A stretch of 64,000 bases of DNA from Cellulosimicrobium funkei (GTDB lineage Bacteria; Actinomycetota; Actinomycetes; Actinomycetales; Cellulomonadaceae): assembly GCF_001019615.1 (NCBI RefSeq), contig NZ_JNBQ01000006.1, positions 1-64,000 of the forward strand. The letters run 5' to 3'. Every line of letters starts with the position of its first letter. Within the stretch, counting starts at the first letter, position 1. The translations under genes were made by a program, and so were the position numbers. A model generated the notes under the pieces. That model did not search any database. It was not told the DNA's origin and worked only from the letters and a program-made list of their open reading frames with translations. Of this stretch, positions 9,397 to 19,920 are shown piece by piece.

Positions 9397-10266
9397 TCAG
9401 TCCTGCGCGAGCGGGACCGGCAACAGCTCGGGCGCCTTGGGGAGCCGACCGTCGCCCGACGACGTCCCCCGGATCCGGCGCTGCGCCCACGGCACGACGT
9501 GCGTGCGCACCCACTGCGCGTTCTGCCGCGCCCGGTCCAGCGCCGGGAGCGGCGGCAGGGGAGCGAGCGGGTCGTCCCACGCCGCGTCGTCGGGCGCCTG
9601 GCCCAGCCCGACGAGCGCGGCCTGCGCGACCCGCCGGTGCCCCTCGGGCGTCAGGTGGATGCGGTCCTCCGACCACACGCGCCAGTCCTGGAGCGCGCGC
9701 ATGCCCCACAGGTCGAGCACGTACGCGCCCTGGCGGCGCGCGATCGACCAGATGTGCGCGTTGTACACGCCGACGCGCGGGCGCGTGAGGCCGACGAGCG
9801 GCGACTGCGAGGCGTCGAAGCCGGTGGCCATGAGCACGTCGATCCCCGCGCCGCGCAGGCGTGAGACCGCGTGCTCGAGGTTGCGCGCGAGGCGGTCGAC
9901 GTCGGCGTTCGGCCGCAGGATGTCGTTGCCGCCGCCGATGACGCTCACGAGGTCCGGCTTCAGCGCCAGCGCCGCCGGGACCTGCTCGGTGAGGATCGAG
10001 CGCAGCTTGCGCCCGCGGATCGCAAGGTTCGCGTAGCGCAGCGGCTCCTCGCCCGCCGCGACGCGGCGGGCGGCGAGGTGCTGCGCGAGGACGTCGGCCC
10101 AGCCGCGCTGGTGGTCCGCCTCGCCGGGGTAGGGGTCCCACAGGCCCTCGCTGAACGAGTCGCCGATCGCGACGTAGCTCGACCAGCGGGGCGGGGCGTC
10201 GTCGGGTCGGTGTGCGTCAGAGGCGTCACCGGCCAGGGGAGTGGTCGTCGGGTTCTGCGTCGTCAC
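9397..10266 (-). CDS. SGNH/GDSL-family hydrolase
   Basis: 289-residue serine esterase or lipase of the SGNH fold. Block I is IGDSFSEG with nucleophile Ser37, block II is the Gly of NLAIRGR, block III is GGGND, and block V is DRIHLTPEGH with the catalytic Asp and His. No signal peptide is evident, so it is probably cytosolic; the substrate is not predictable. The GTG start is preceded by CAGAAT at a leaderless distance. The 21-bp repeat cluster begins about 35 bases upstream. Confidence 0.85.
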   Translation of the reverse strand: MTTQNPTTTPLAGDASDAHRPDDAPPRWSSYVAIGDSFSEGLWDPYPGEADHQRGWADVLAQHLAARRVAAGEEPLRYANLAIRGRKLRSILTEQVPAALALKPDLVSVIGGGNDILRPNADVDRLARNLEHAVSRLRGAGIDVLMATGFDASQSPLVGLTRPRVGVYNAHIWSIARRQGAYVLDLWGMRALQDWRVWSEDRIHLTPEGHRRVAQAALVGLGQAPDDAAWDDPLAPLPPLPALDRARQNAQWVRTHVVPWAQRRIRGTSSGDGRLPKAPELLPVPLAQD

Positions 10267-10272
10267 CCGCCC

Positions 10273-10278
10273 ATTCTG
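10273..10278 (-). promoter_or_regulatory. -10 hexamer of a leaderless promoter (SGNH hydrolase)
   Basis: CAGAAT on the minus strand ends six bases before the GTG at 10266. Confidence 0.45.
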
Positions 10279-10301
10279 CTCCCGTCGGTCCCGTGCCCCA
10301 C

Positions 10302-10405
10302 CGAGGCAGAACCCTGGTCGGTCGAGGTAGGGCCGTGGTCCGCCGAGGTAGAGCCGTGGTTCCGCGAGGTAGAGGCCTGGTTGGTCGAGGTAGAGCCGAG
10401 GTCAT
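10302..10405 (+). repeat. 21-bp intergenic repeat, cluster A (five units)
   Basis: Five units with the core CGAGGTAGAGCCNTGGT plus four variable bases start at 10302, 10323, 10344, 10365 and 10386, an exact 21-bp period. They lie in the gap upstream of the SGNH hydrolase gene. Cluster B is about 260 bp away in the opposite orientation. Confidence 0.9.
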
Positions 10406-10567
10406 GCCTGACGGCGGCCGGTCACCGATCGCGATCAGGTCACCACGCGTGAGGGTTCGGCCGCTGCCCAGATGACCCGAAGGGCCGACCGGGCGGGTCG
10501 CAGCGGGTCCAGCGAGCGCTCGGACGTCTGGCGGCGTAGGACGAGCCCCGCCGCGCGGGGTTCGCCG
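10406..10567. other. Non-coding stretch between repeat clusters A and B
   Basis: No gene is convincing here. The segment holds GC-rich palindromic stretches (for example CCCCGCCGCGCGGGG near 10546) but no recognisable RNA gene or operator. A short part resembles sequence near 31040 (CGACCCGCC-GGTCGGCC), which extends the similarity between the two dispersed-element copies. Confidence 0.5.
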
Positions 10568-10690
10568 GGGGCGAGCCCAGACCACGGTGAGACGAATTCG
10601 GGCGGGGTGAGTGGTGGCACCACCACCACCCCGACCTCTCAGGGCGACCCCGCGCCGTCGGGCACGAGAACCACGGCCCTACCTCGACCG
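10568..10690 (-). repeat. Dispersed hairpin element, copy 3 (loop missing)
   Basis: Read on the minus strand, this segment matches 30735-30908: a GAGGTAG repeat unit, GCCGTGGTTCT, GTGC, CGACGGCG, the stem, CACCCCGCCCG, then TCGTCTC-CC-TGGTC-TGG-CTCGCC. The stem survives as a 14-bp hairpin with one bulged base (10603-10633), but the 45-47 base loop found in copies 1 and 2 is absent. Confidence 0.65.
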
Positions 10691-10728
10691 ACCAGGGCTC
10701 TACCTCGCCGGACCACGGGTCTACCTCG
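10671..10728 (-). repeat. 21-bp intergenic repeat, cluster B (three inverted units)
   Basis: Three units of the reverse complement (ACCAGGGCTCTACCTCG type) end at 10686, 10707 and 10728, again exactly 21 bp apart. The cluster ends 11 bases past the ung stop codon. Confidence 0.88.
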
Positions 10729-10739
10729 GCGGGGGCGGG

Positions 10740-11495
10740 CTACGCGGTCGGGAGGGTCCAGTCGACGGGGGCGGCGCCCTGGGCGACGAGGAGCTCGTTG
10801 ACGCGGGAGAACGGGCGGGAGCCGAAGAACCCGCGGCGTGCGGAGAGCGGGCTCGGGTGGGCGCTCGCCACGACGGGGGTGTCGCTCAGCATCGGGCGCA
10901 GGGTGGCCGCGTCCCGACCCCAGAGGATCGCGACCAGCGGGGCGTCGCGCGCGACGAGCGCCCGGATCGCGGCTTCCGTGACGGCCTCCCACCCCTGGCC
11001 GCGGTGCGAGCCGGGCTCGCCGGGGCGGACGGTGAGCACCCTGTTGAGGAGCATGACGCCCTGGTCGCTCCACGCGGTGAGGTCGCCGTTCGCGGGCGTG
11101 GGGGCGCCGACGTCCTCCGCGAGCTCCGCGAAGATGTTCTGGAGCGAGCGCGGCACCGGGCGCACGTGCGGCTGCACGGAGAACGACAGCCCCATCGGGT
11201 GGCCCGGCGTCGGGTACGGGTCCTGCCCGACGACGAGCACGCGGACGTCCGCGAGCGGCCGCGAGAAGGCGTTGAGGATCGCCGACGGCGCGGGGAGGTA
11301 CTCGCGTCCGGCCGCGACCTCGGTGCGCAGGAAGTCCCCGAGCGCGTGGAGCTGCGGCTCGACGGGCGCGAGCGCCTCGGCCCAGTCGGGCGCCATGATG
11401 CTCGCGAGCGGGGGGCGGGGGGCCGTCGCCGGATCGGTGACTGCCGGGGTGTTGCCCGGGTCGACGTCGACGGGCTGGGCGGGTGCGCTCTCCAC
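10740..11495 (-). CDS. ung: Uracil-DNA glycosylase, family 1
   Basis: 251-residue base-excision repair enzyme that removes uracil from DNA. The catalytic-water Asp is in GQDPYP, the uracil-binding region is [12 protein letters not shown], and the minor-groove loop with the catalytic His is [14 protein letters not shown]. About 35 residues precede the conserved domain and are poorly conserved. The GTG at 11495 is chosen because TAGGCT lies seven bases before it, with no better start downstream until an ATG at about residue 36 (MAPDWAEAL), which is the alternative. Confidence 0.93.
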   Translation of the reverse strand: MESAPAQPVDVDPGNTPAVTDPATAPRPPLASIMAPDWAEALAPVEPQLHALGDFLRTEVAAGREYLPAPSAILNAFSRPLADVRVLVVGQDPYPTPGHPMGLSFSVQPHVRPVPRSLQNIFAELAEDVGAPTPANGDLTAWSDQGVMLLNRVLTVRPGEPGSHRGQGWEAVTEAAIRALVARDAPLVAILWGRDAATLRPMLSDTPVVASAHPSPLSARRGFFGSRPFSRVNELLVAQGAAPVDWTLPTA

Positions 11496-11502
11496 GGCCA
11501 CG

Positions 11503-11508
11503 AGCCTA
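11503..11508 (-). promoter_or_regulatory. -10 hexamer of a leaderless promoter (ung)
   Basis: TAGGCT on the minus strand, within TATAGGCT, ends seven bases before the GTG at 11495. Confidence 0.5.
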
Positions 11509-11641
11509 TAGGCCCCCGGGGACGCCTCCGGCGACTCCGGCGAGGATGAATGACACTCGTGTGGTTCGTGCGTACGCTGAGAGGCGGCCGGGCGCACCGG
11601 GGTGCGCAGGTCCCGTGACGAGAGAGTGCAGGGAGGGAACG

Positions 11642-11962
11642 ATGAGCGAGGCGGCGTACGTGCTCGACGGACCCGACGGCGTCGGCGACCCGACCGCCCA
11701 GGAGGGCCCGGCGTCGGGCCTGAGCGAGCGGGACCAGGAGATCCTGGCGTTCGAGCGGCAGTGGTGGAAGTACTCGGGCGCCAAGGAGCAGGCGGTGCGC
11801 GAGCTCTTCGACATGACCGCGACGCGCTACTACCAGGTGCTCAACGCGCTCATCGACTCACCGGCGGCGCTCGCGCACGACCCGATGCTCGTCAAGCGGC
11901 TGCGCCGGATGCGTTCCACCAGGCAGCGGGCCCGGACGGCCCGCCGGCTCGAGGGTCTGTGA
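11642..11962 (+). CDS. DUF3263 family protein
   Basis: 106-residue small protein typical of actinobacteria. The conserved core runs from about residue 28 ([16 protein letters not shown]) through the helix-turn-helix-like segment [20 protein letters not shown] to a basic C-terminus ([15 protein letters not shown]). The fold suggests nucleic-acid binding, but no function is established for the family. GGGAGGGA lies five to twelve bases before the ATG. It is divergent from ung and is followed by the LytR_C gene. Confidence 0.85.
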   Translation: MSEAAYVLDGPDGVGDPTAQEGPASGLSERDQEILAFERQWWKYSGAKEQAVRELFDMTATRYYQVLNALIDSPAALAHDPMLVKRLRRMRSTRQRARTARRLEGL

Positions 11963-12030
11963 CCTGAGGTGCACCCCTCGCCCGTGAAGTTCGCGCGAAC
12001 CGGGCGTTTAGCCAACGGGCCCGACCGGGC

Positions 12031-12036
12031 TACCCT
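12031..12036 (+). promoter_or_regulatory. -10 hexamer of a leaderless promoter (LytR_C gene)
   Basis: TACCCT ends six bases before the GTG at 12043. Confidence 0.55.
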
Positions 12037-12042
12037 GTCGCC

Positions 12043-12696
12043 GTGACGAAGAGCCGCTACCCCTACGCGCCCGACGAGTTCGACGCGCCCGCGCAGCAGG
12101 GCGCGCCCGTGGGGGTGCACCGCACGCCGCGCAGCGGGTGGAGCAAGACGTGGCCGTTCCTGCTGGTCGCCGTCGTCTTCGCCGGCCTCGCGTACGGGGG
12201 CGTCGCGCTGCTGTCGGACAACGGCGCGACCGAGAACCCGCCGCAGGCGCAGTCCACCGAGCCCGCGGCCGAGGAGACCGAGGCGCCGCCCGCCGAGGAG
12301 ACCGAGGAGCCTCCGGCGGAGGAGGAGCCCCCGGCCACGGAGGAGCCGCCCGTCGAGGAGACGCCCGCCGCGCCGGACCTCGCGACGCTCATGGCCGCTG
12401 CCGACCCGAGCGCGTACGTCCGCGTGCTGAACGACGGTGGCCCGGAGGGTGAGTCCCGCGTCGGCAAGGATGCTCTGGAGGCCCAGGGCTTCACCAACGT
12501 CCAGTTCGCGTCCTACCCGGACGGCGGCTCCGGGCAGGAGGCCAACACCGTCTGGTACGTCCCGAACCGCAACGACACTGCGGCAGCCGTGGCGGCGGCC
12601 CTGGGTATCCCGGCCGAGAACGTCGAAGAAGTCCCGTCGCTGCGCGAGGGCGACGTCGTCGTCGTCGTGAAGTCCGCGCTCGCGCCGGTCGGCTGA
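12043..12696 (+). CDS. LytR C-terminal domain protein, membrane anchored
   Basis: 217 residues. A cytosolic N-terminus (about 1-36), one membrane helix (about 37-57), and a low-complexity Glu/Pro/Ala stretch (about 60-110) are followed by a LytR_C domain (RVLNDGGPEGESRVGKDALEAQGF onward) without the LytR-CpsA-Psr catalytic domain. The long acidic, proline-rich spacer probably carries the domain across the cell wall. Such stand-alone LytR_C proteins commonly follow DUF3263 genes in actinobacteria, and their role in envelope assembly is unproven. Confidence 0.85.
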   Translation: MTKSRYPYAPDEFDAPAQQGAPVGVHRTPRSGWSKTWPFLLVAVVFAGLAYGGVALLSDNGATENPPQAQSTEPAAEETEAPPAEETEEPPAEEEPPATEEPPVEETPAAPDLATLMAAADPSAYVRVLNDGGPEGESRVGKDALEAQGFTNVQFASYPDGGSGQEANTVWYVPNRNDTAAAVAAALGIPAENVEEVPSLREGDVVVVVKSALAPVG

Positions 12697-12814
12697 CGCT
12701 CCCCACCCGGGACCTTGTGCCCCTGGTCGGGCCGTCGCGCTGACCTGGTGGTTCACGCGCGCTCCGCAGGAGGAAACGGGTCTCGTCGACCTTCCGTGCA
12801 CGCCGCTCCCGGGC

Positions 12815-12820
12815 TAGGCT
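12815..12820 (+). promoter_or_regulatory. -10 hexamer for the cold-shock gene
   Basis: TAGGCT about 58 bases before the start codon, leaving a leader of about 50 nt that carries a Shine-Dalgarno sequence. Confidence 0.4.
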
Positions 12821-12877
12821 CGGGCTACCACGGGGCGGGGGTCGCCTCGCGGGCGACGATGCACGAGGAGAACGTCA

Positions 12878-13081
12878 ATGGCTCAGGGCACCGTGAAGTG
12901 GTTCAACTCCGAGAAGGGTTACGGGTTCATCACGCCCGCGGCCGGCGGACAGGACCTCTTCGTGCACTTCAGCGCGATCCAGACCGACGGCTACCGCACG
13001 CTCGACGAGGGCCAGGAGGTCGAGTTCGAGCTCGGCCAGGGCACCAAGGGTCCGCAGGCCGAGCAGGTGCGGCCGCTCTGA
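12878..13081 (+). CDS. cspA: Cold-shock protein, CspA family
   Basis: 67-residue single-domain protein that binds single-stranded RNA and DNA and acts as an RNA chaperone. The RNP1 motif KGYGFI and the RNP2-like LFVHF are intact, and length and sequence ([16 protein letters not shown]) are textbook. GAGGAG precedes the ATG. A second cold-shock-domain gene lies at 53406. Confidence 0.96.
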   Translation: MAQGTVKWFNSEKGYGFITPAAGGQDLFVHFSAIQTDGYRTLDEGQEVEFELGQGTKGPQAEQVRPL

Positions 13082-13100
13082 CGCGGCACCCGAGGGTCGC

Positions 13101-14600
13101 GTGACGGAGAACCTCGACGCCGTCGTCGTCGGTTCGGGCCCCAACGGGCTGGCCGCCGCCGTGACCCTCGCACGCGCCGGCCTCGCCGTGCGCGTCCTCG
13201 AGGCGCAGCCGACCATCGGTGGCGGCTCGCGCACGCTCGATCTCGGACTCGCGGACGGGATCGTCCACGACGTGTGCTCGGCCGTGCACCCGATGGCGTG
13301 GGCGTCCCCGTTCTTCGAGGAGTTCGACCTGGGCGCGCGTGGCGTGGAGCTGCTCGTGCCCGAGGTGTCGTACGCGCAGCCGCTCGACGGCGGCCGCGCG
13401 GGCATCGCCTACCACGACCTCGACCGCACGGTGGAGCGTCTCGGCGTCGACGGTGCCGCCTGGCGCGCGCTGCTCGGCCCGCTCGCCGAGGGCTGGCGCG
13501 ACGTCGTCGCGGTCGCCCTGGGTGACAAGCGGTCGGTGCCGGGGCGCGTGCTGACGCCGAGCGGCGCAGGGGCGGCGGCACGGTTCGGCGCGGCGGTCCT
13601 CGAGCAGGGGAGCGCGGCGTGGACGCGGCGGTTCCGCACGGACGAGGCCGGGGCGCTGCTCACGGGCGTCGCGGCGCACGCGATCGCCCGCCTGCCGTCG
13701 CTGGCCGCCGCCGGGACGGCGCTCCTGCTGGCCTCGCTCGGTCACGCGCCGGGTGGGTGGCCGCTGCCACGGGGCGGTTCGGGCGCGATCGTCGCAGCAC
13801 TCCTGGACGACCTGCGTGCTCACGGCGGGGAGGTCGTCACGGGCCACCGCGTCGGGACGCGGGCCGACCTGCCGCGGGCTCGGGCCTACGTGTTCGACAC
13901 GGCGCCGCGCGTCGTCGCGGACGTGTTCGCCGACCGCCTGACGCCGCGCACCGAGTGGGCCCTCCGGAGGTTCCGGCACGGCGACGCGGCCGCGAAGGTC
14001 GACCTCGTGCTCTCCGGGCCGGTCCCGTGGGCGGACGCGGAGGTGGGGCATGCCGGCACGGTGCACCTCGGCGGCACGCGCGCCGAGATGGCGCGCGCCG
14101 AGGCCGACGTCGCGGCCGGGCGCCACGCCCCGCGCCCGGTGGTCCTGGTCAGCGACCCGACCGTCGTCGACCCCGGCCGTGGGACGGGCGGGCTGCGCCC
14201 GCTGTGGACGTATGCGCACGTGCCCGCCGGCTCGACGCGCGACGTGACCGAGGACGTCCTCGGTCAGCTCGAACGGTTCGCCCCGGGGGTCCGGGACCTC
14301 GTCGTCGCGTCCCGCTGCGTGCCTGCCGCGGAGATGGCGACGCACGACGAGAGCTACGTGGGCGGCGACATCGCGGGCGGCGCGGTGAGCATGTGGCAGA
14401 TGGTCGCGCGCCCGACGCCCCGGCTCGACCCGTACGCCGTCGGGCTCGAGGGCGTGTACCTGTGCTCGGCCTCCACGCCGCCGGGGCCGGGCGTGCACGG
14501 GCTCGGCGGCTGGTACGCGGCGCGGCGCGTGCTGCGCCGGGAGTTCGACGTCCGCGCGGAGCCCGATCTGGCGCCGACGTCGGGAGTGGGTGCCAGGTAG
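13101..14600 (+). CDS. FAD-dependent oxidoreductase, phytoene-dehydrogenase-like
   Basis: 499 residues. The N-terminal FAD-binding dinucleotide fold (VVVGSGPNGLAAAV at about 8-21, then VLEAQPTIGGGSRT) and the C-terminal PPGPGVHGLGGWYAA segment place it in the amine-oxidase/CrtI-like superfamily (COG1233). Family members desaturate carotenoids or act on other hydrophobic substrates. No carotenoid gene is adjacent, so a carotenoid role is not supported. The GTG start is 19 bases after the cspA stop. The downstream gap holds repeat cluster C. Confidence 0.85.
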   Translation: MTENLDAVVVGSGPNGLAAAVTLARAGLAVRVLEAQPTIGGGSRTLDLGLADGIVHDVCSAVHPMAWASPFFEEFDLGARGVELLVPEVSYAQPLDGGRAGIAYHDLDRTVERLGVDGAAWRALLGPLAEGWRDVVAVALGDKRSVPGRVLTPSGAGAAARFGAAVLEQGSAAWTRRFRTDEAGALLTGVAAHAIARLPSLAAAGTALLLASLGHAPGGWPLPRGGSGAIVAALLDDLRAHGGEVVTGHRVGTRADLPRARAYVFDTAPRVVADVFADRLTPRTEWALRRFRHGDAAAKVDLVLSGPVPWADAEVGHAGTVHLGGTRAEMARAEADVAAGRHAPRPVVLVSDPTVVDPGRGTGGLRPLWTYAHVPAGSTRDVTEDVLGQLERFAPGVRDLVVASRCVPAAEMATHDESYVGGDIAGGAVSMWQMVARPTPRLDPYAVGLEGVYLCSASTPPGPGVHGLGGWYAARRVLRREFDVRAEPDLAPTSGVGAR

Positions 14601-14615
14601 CGCTCGCGGTCCGGG

Positions 14616-14674
14616 ACCACGCCTCGACCCCAGGCGACCACGCCTCTACCTCGCCTGACCACGCCTCTACCTCG
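14616..14674 (-). repeat. 21-bp intergenic repeat, cluster C (three inverted units)
   Basis: Units of the ACCACGCCTCTACCTCG type start at 14616, 14637 and 14658 (21-bp period). The first unit is degenerate. They fill the gap between two convergent genes and the last overlaps the 3' end of the frameshifted gene. Confidence 0.85.
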
Positions 14675-15294
14675 CCGGGGCGGCGGTGGTCGTGTCGAGC
14701 TCGACGAGCGCGAGCACGACGAGCGCGGAGCTCCACGACAGCGGTGCGACGGCGGGCGACCCGTCCGCGAGGACCTTCTCCGGGATCGCGCCCGACGCGG
14801 TGCGGTGGTCGTCGACCCACCGCAGCCACTCCTCGGCGTCCGCGACGTCCTCGGGCTCGGACGGCGACGCGGCGGTGAGCGCGTAGAGCGTCGTCTGCGG
14901 CGTCCAGGAGATGCCGTCCTCACGCCAGCCCGCCCCGGGAGCGAGCCCACCGGCGGGGCGCAGCATCTCGGTGACGGACGCGCGCCACGCGACGTCCGCT
15001 CCCGCGAGCGGCTCGGGCTGGAACGGGGGCAGGACGAACGCGGTCGACGCGTCGCGCGCGCCGCCGGTGACGTGGCGCGGGTAGCCCTGCGATCCGAACG
15101 ACCGCTCGACGGCCATGCGCAGCCGTGCGGCGCCGAGCGTCGCGTCGGTGGCGCGCCGTGTCGCCCGTCGCGGCGTAGACGTCGGCCGCGGCCTCGAGCC
15201 CGGCGAGCAGGGGACCGGCGGTGCCGAGGGCCGGGACCAGCACGCAGCCGGCCAGGGCTGCGGCGAGGCGCCACGACGGTGTTGCGCGGATCAC
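14667..15294 (-). pseudogene. Frameshifted GH15-like protein, short form
   Basis: Two adjacent frames join into one protein. Residues from GTG 15294 read a hydrophobic N-terminal segment (WRLAAALAGCVLVPALG) and then LEAAADVYAATGDTA. The other frame continues ATDATLGAARLRMAVERSFG to the stop at 14667. Removing one base in the GC run near 15150-15162 restores a 208-residue protein. The C-terminal part (SFGSQGYPRHVTGG, WTPQTTLYALTAAS, AEEWLRWVDDHRT, VAPLSWSSALVVLAL) resembles the end of the (alpha/alpha)6 barrel of GH15 glucoamylase-type enzymes, which are much longer. It may be a decayed enzyme, or a small intact gene with one sequencing error. The GTG start follows TAGGAT at a leaderless distance. 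Confidence 0.6.
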
Positions 15295-15301
15295 ACCGCG
15301 C

Positions 15302-15307
15302 ATCCTA
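15302..15307 (-). promoter_or_regulatory. -10 hexamer of a leaderless promoter (frameshifted gene)
   Basis: TAGGAT on the minus strand ends seven bases before the GTG at 15294. Confidence 0.45.
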
Positions 15308-15371
15308 GGGCGATCGCGAGGTACGCCGGGTTTCGCCCGTCGCGATACGGGGGAGGGCCGTGGCGGGCTGT

Positions 15372-15398
15372 CTTGCACTCGCCCCCTGCGAGTGCCAA
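15372..15398. promoter_or_regulatory. CIRCE element 1 (HrcA operator)
   Basis: CTTGCACTC-N9-GAGTGCCAA, close to the consensus TTAGCACTC-N9-GAGTGCTAA bound by the heat-shock repressor HrcA. Confidence 0.85.
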
Positions 15399-15406
15399 TA
15401 ATGGCG

Positions 15407-15433
15407 TTAGCACTCTCGTCATGAGAGTGACAG
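15407..15433. promoter_or_regulatory. CIRCE element 2 (HrcA operator)
   Basis: TTAGCACTC-N9-GAGTGACAG. The left arm is a perfect match; the right arm matches in GAGTG and CA. It lies eight bases after element 1, about 160 bases before the groEL start. Confidence 0.85.
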
Positions 15434-15496
15434 AAGTGACCAGCGCAGGCAGCCGCTCACCGCGGGTGCGGCGCACCACACCAGGTCGACAGGTGA

Positions 15497-17221
<1,725 letters not shown>

Positions 17222-17268
17222 TCCACGCCTGACCCTCTCCCGGACTGGTCCGGGAGGTCGCAGGACAT

Positions 17269-17308
17269 CGAAGGCCGTCGGCCGGGTTCTCCCGGTCGGC
17301 GGCCTTCG
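17269..17308. terminator. Terminator after groEL
   Basis: An 18-bp stem with two mismatches (CGAAGGCCG...CGGCCTTCG) and a TTCT loop lies 48 bases past the groEL stop. A smaller hairpin (CTCCCGGAC-TG-GTCCGGGAG) sits just before it. Confidence 0.75.
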
Positions 17309-17347
17309 TCGTGCCGGGAGCCTCCCGGTACACGGACGTATAACGCG

Positions 17348-17366
17348 GTGTATACACGCCGGAAAC
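17348..17366 (+). promoter_or_regulatory. Palindrome GTGTATACAC and GlnR-like box upstream of ureA
   Basis: GTGTATACAC (17348-17357) is a perfect palindrome. Overlapping it, TATAC-N6-GAAAC (17351-17366) has the spacing and a perfect second half of the actinobacterial GlnR box (gTnAC-N6-GaAAC); the first half has one mismatch. It lies 24-42 bases before the ureA start. Confidence 0.4.
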
Positions 17367-17376
17367 GAACGCCCGG

Positions 17377-17382
17377 CAGGAT
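17377..17382 (+). promoter_or_regulatory. -10 hexamer for ureA, leaderless spacing
   Basis: CAGGAT ends seven bases before the ureA ATG at 17390. It could instead act as a weak ribosome binding site (AGGA). Confidence 0.4.
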
Positions 17383-17389
17383 CTCCGCC

Positions 17390-17692
17390 ATGCACCTGAC
17401 ACCCGCGGACACCGAGAAGCTGCTGCTCGCCGTCGCGGGCATGGTCGCGCGCGACCGGCGCGAGCGCGGCGTGCTGCTCAACTACCCCGAGACCGTCGCC
17501 CTGCTCACCACGTGGGTGATCGAGCGCGCCCGCGAGGGGGCGGGCGTCGAGGAGCTCATGGTCTCCGGACGCGAGGTGCTCGGGCGCGACGAGGTGATGG
17601 ACGGCGTCGCGGAGATGCTGCCCGACGTCCAGGTCGAGGCGACGTTCCCCGACGGACGCAAGCTCGTCACCATCCACCAGCCGATCGCCTGA
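17390..17692 (+). CDS. ureA: Urease subunit gamma
   Basis: 100-residue smallest structural subunit of urease, the nickel enzyme that hydrolyses urea to ammonia and carbamate. The sequence [20 protein letters not shown] and the ending LVTIHQPI are characteristic, and the length is exactly that of the family. It is first in ureABCFGD and has its own promoter-like elements. Confidence 0.97.
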   Translation: MHLTPADTEKLLLAVAGMVARDRRERGVLLNYPETVALLTTWVIERAREGAGVEELMVSGREVLGRDEVMDGVAEMLPDVQVEATFPDGRKLVTIHQPIA

Positions 17693-17745
17693 CCCGGCCC
17701 GGACCCTGCGGCACGGACGGCATCCCAGCGAGAGCGAGGCGACCC

Positions 17746-18195
17746 ATGGCAGGCATCAGCACGAGCGGACCCGGCGCGATCCGGCTCAAGCGCGGCACCG
17801 AGGACGTGCCCGTCGTCCTCAACGGCGACCGCACCGACGACGAGCGCGTGACGCTGGTCGTGACGAACACCGGGGACCGCCCGGTCCAGATCGGCTCCCA
17901 CCTGCACCTTCCCGACGCCAACGCCGCGCTCTCGTTCGACCGGGACGCCGCGCACGGGTTCCGGCTCGACGTCCCGTCCGGCACGTCGCGTCGCTTCGAG
18001 CCCGGCGCGTCGGCGGAGGTCGAGGCCGTCGCCCTCCGGGGCCGACGCCGCGTCCCCGGGCTCCAGCGCGGCAAGCCCGACGGCGGCGCGCTGGACCGCG
18101 TGCCCACGTCGCCCCAGGTGCCCGGGGGCCCGGGCGGGACGACGGCTCCGGGCGACCTGTCGCCGTCGGGCACGACCACCCCCGAGGAGGACTGA
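17746..18195 (+). CDS. ureB: Urease subunit beta
   Basis: 149 residues. Residues 7-105 are a normal beta subunit ([31 protein letters not shown]). The last 45 residues are a Gly/Pro/Thr-rich tail not needed for the fold and longer than in most homologues. The ATG lies 53 bases after the ureA stop, with GAGCGAGGCGACCC upstream. The stop is three bases before ureC. Confidence 0.95.
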   Translation: MAGISTSGPGAIRLKRGTEDVPVVLNGDRTDDERVTLVVTNTGDRPVQIGSHLHLPDANAALSFDRDAAHGFRLDVPSGTSRRFEPGASAEVEAVALRGRRRVPGLQRGKPDGGALDRVPTSPQVPGGPGGTTAPGDLSPSGTTTPEED

Positions 18196-18198
18196 CGC

Positions 18199-19917
18199 AT
18201 GGTCGCGATCTCGCGCGAGCGCTACGTCGCGCTCTACGGCCCGACGACGGGCGACCAGGTGCGCCTCGGCGACACCGACCTCTGGATCGAGGTCGAGGAG
18301 GACCGCACGTTCGGGGGCGAGGAGGTCGTCTTCGGCGGCGGCAAGTCGATCCGCGAGTCGATGGCGCAGGGGTCCACGACCCGCGCCGAGGGCGCGCTCG
18401 ACACGGTGATCACCAACGCCGTCGTCCTCGACTGGTGGGGGATCGTCAAGGCGGACGTCGGGATCCGGGACGGGCGGATCGTCGCGCTCGGGCGCGCGGG
18501 CAACCCCGACGTCGCGGACGGGGTGCACGCGGACCTGCACATCGGGCCGAGCACGGACGTCGTGAGCGGCGAGGGCAAGATCCTCACCGCGGGCGGCATC
18601 GACTCGCACGTGCACCTCATCTCGCCGTCCCAGGTGGTCGAGGCGCTCGCCACCGGCATCACGACCGTCGCGGGCGGCGGCACCGGGCCGAGCGAGGGCA
18701 CCAAGGCCACGACCGTCACGCCCGGGGCCTGGCACCTCGAGGCGATCCACCGCTCGCTCGACCGCCTCCCCGTGAACGTCCTGCTGCTCGCCAAGGGCAA
18801 CACCGTGAGCGCGGAAGGGCTGCGCGAGCAGGCCATGGCGGGCGCGGGCGGCTACAAGGTCCACGAGGACTGGGGGTCGACGCCGGCCGCGATCGACGCC
18901 GCGCTGCGCGCCGCCGACGACTGGGGGCTGCAGGTCGCGCTGCACTCGGACTCGCTCAACGAGGCCGGGTTCGTCGAGTCGACGCTGCGTGCGATCGGCG
19001 GCCGCTCGATCCACGCGTTCCACGCCGAGGGCGCGGGCGGCGGGCACGCGCCCGACATCCTCACCGTCGCGAGCCACCCGAACGTCATCCCCGGCTCGAC
19101 CAACCCGACCCTCCCGCACACCGTCAATACCGTCGCCGAGCACCTCGACATGCTCATGGTGTGCCACCACCTCAACCCGCAGGTCGCCGAGGACCTCGCG
19201 TTCGCCGAGTCGCGCATCCGCGGCACGACGATCGCCGCCGAGGACGTGCTCCACGACCTCGGCGCCATGTCCATCACGTCGTCCGACGCGCAGGCCATGG
19301 GCCGTATCGGCGAGGTCGTCACGCGCACGTGGCAGGTCGCGCACGTCATGAAGGCGCGGCGCGGCGCGCACCCGGGTGGGGCGCGCGGGCCGGAGCTGCC
19401 GGCGGACAACCTGCGCGCTCGCCGGTACGTCGCCAAGTACACGATCAACCCGGCCGTCGCGCACGGGATCGACGCGTACGTGGGATCGGTCGAGCCGGGC
19501 AAGGTCGCCGACCTCGTGCTGTGGGAGCCCAAGCTCTTCGGCGTCCGGCCGAGCGTCGTCATGAAGGGCGGCGCGCTCGTGTGGGGCGCGCTCGGCGACC
19601 CGAACGCGTCCATCCCGTCGCCGCAGCCCGTGCTCATGCGTCCGGCGCTCGCCGACGCGATCGGGGCCGACGTCTCGATGTCGTTCGTCTCGCCCGCCGC
19701 GCTCGACGACGGCCTCGAGGAGCGGCTCGGGCTCGCCCGACAGCTCCTCCCGGTCGCGGCCACGCGCGGCGTCGGCAAGGCGCAGATGAAGAACAACGAC
19801 TACCTGCCGCAGATCGAGATCGACCCGGAGTCCTTCGCGATCGAGGTCGACGGCGAGCTCGTCGTCCCCGCGCCCGCCGACCGGCTGCCCCTCGCGCAGC
19901 TCTACTCGCTGTTCTGA
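18199..19917 (+). CDS. ureC: Urease subunit alpha (catalytic)
   Basis: 572-residue catalytic subunit. Nickel ligands His137 and His139 are in GIDSHVHLI, the carbamylated bridging lysine is Lys220 in GYKVHEDWG, and the mobile flap has MVCHHL with its conserved Cys and His. The stretch around Lys220 reads GYK where most ureases have GLK, and DSHVHL replaces the common DTHIHF. Both are conservative and the enzyme should be active. Confidence 0.97.
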   Translation: MVAISRERYVALYGPTTGDQVRLGDTDLWIEVEEDRTFGGEEVVFGGGKSIRESMAQGSTTRAEGALDTVITNAVVLDWWGIVKADVGIRDGRIVALGRAGNPDVADGVHADLHIGPSTDVVSGEGKILTAGGIDSHVHLISPSQVVEALATGITTVAGGGTGPSEGTKATTVTPGAWHLEAIHRSLDRLPVNVLLLAKGNTVSAEGLREQAMAGAGGYKVHEDWGSTPAAIDAALRAADDWGLQVALHSDSLNEAGFVESTLRAIGGRSIHAFHAEGAGGGHAPDILTVASHPNVIPGSTNPTLPHTVNTVAEHLDMLMVCHHLNPQVAEDLAFAESRIRGTTIAAEDVLHDLGAMSITSSDAQAMGRIGEVVTRTWQVAHVMKARRGAHPGGARGPELPADNLRARRYVAKYTINPAVAHGIDAYVGSVEPGKVADLVLWEPKLFGVRPSVVMKGGALVWGALGDPNASIPSPQPVLMRPALADAIGADVSMSFVSPAALDDGLEERLGLARQLLPVAATRGVGKAQMKNNDYLPQIEIDPESFAIEVDGELVVPAPADRLPLAQLYSLF

Positions 19918-19920
19918 GCC

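Noticed and set aside
10302-10728. CRISPR array
   Set aside because: The period is 21 bp with only four variable bases per unit; there is no room for spacers and no cas genes are present.
13101-14600. Phytoene desaturase of a carotenoid cluster
   Set aside because: The fold fits, but no crtB, crtE or other carotenoid gene is adjacent, so only the general oxidoreductase call is kept.
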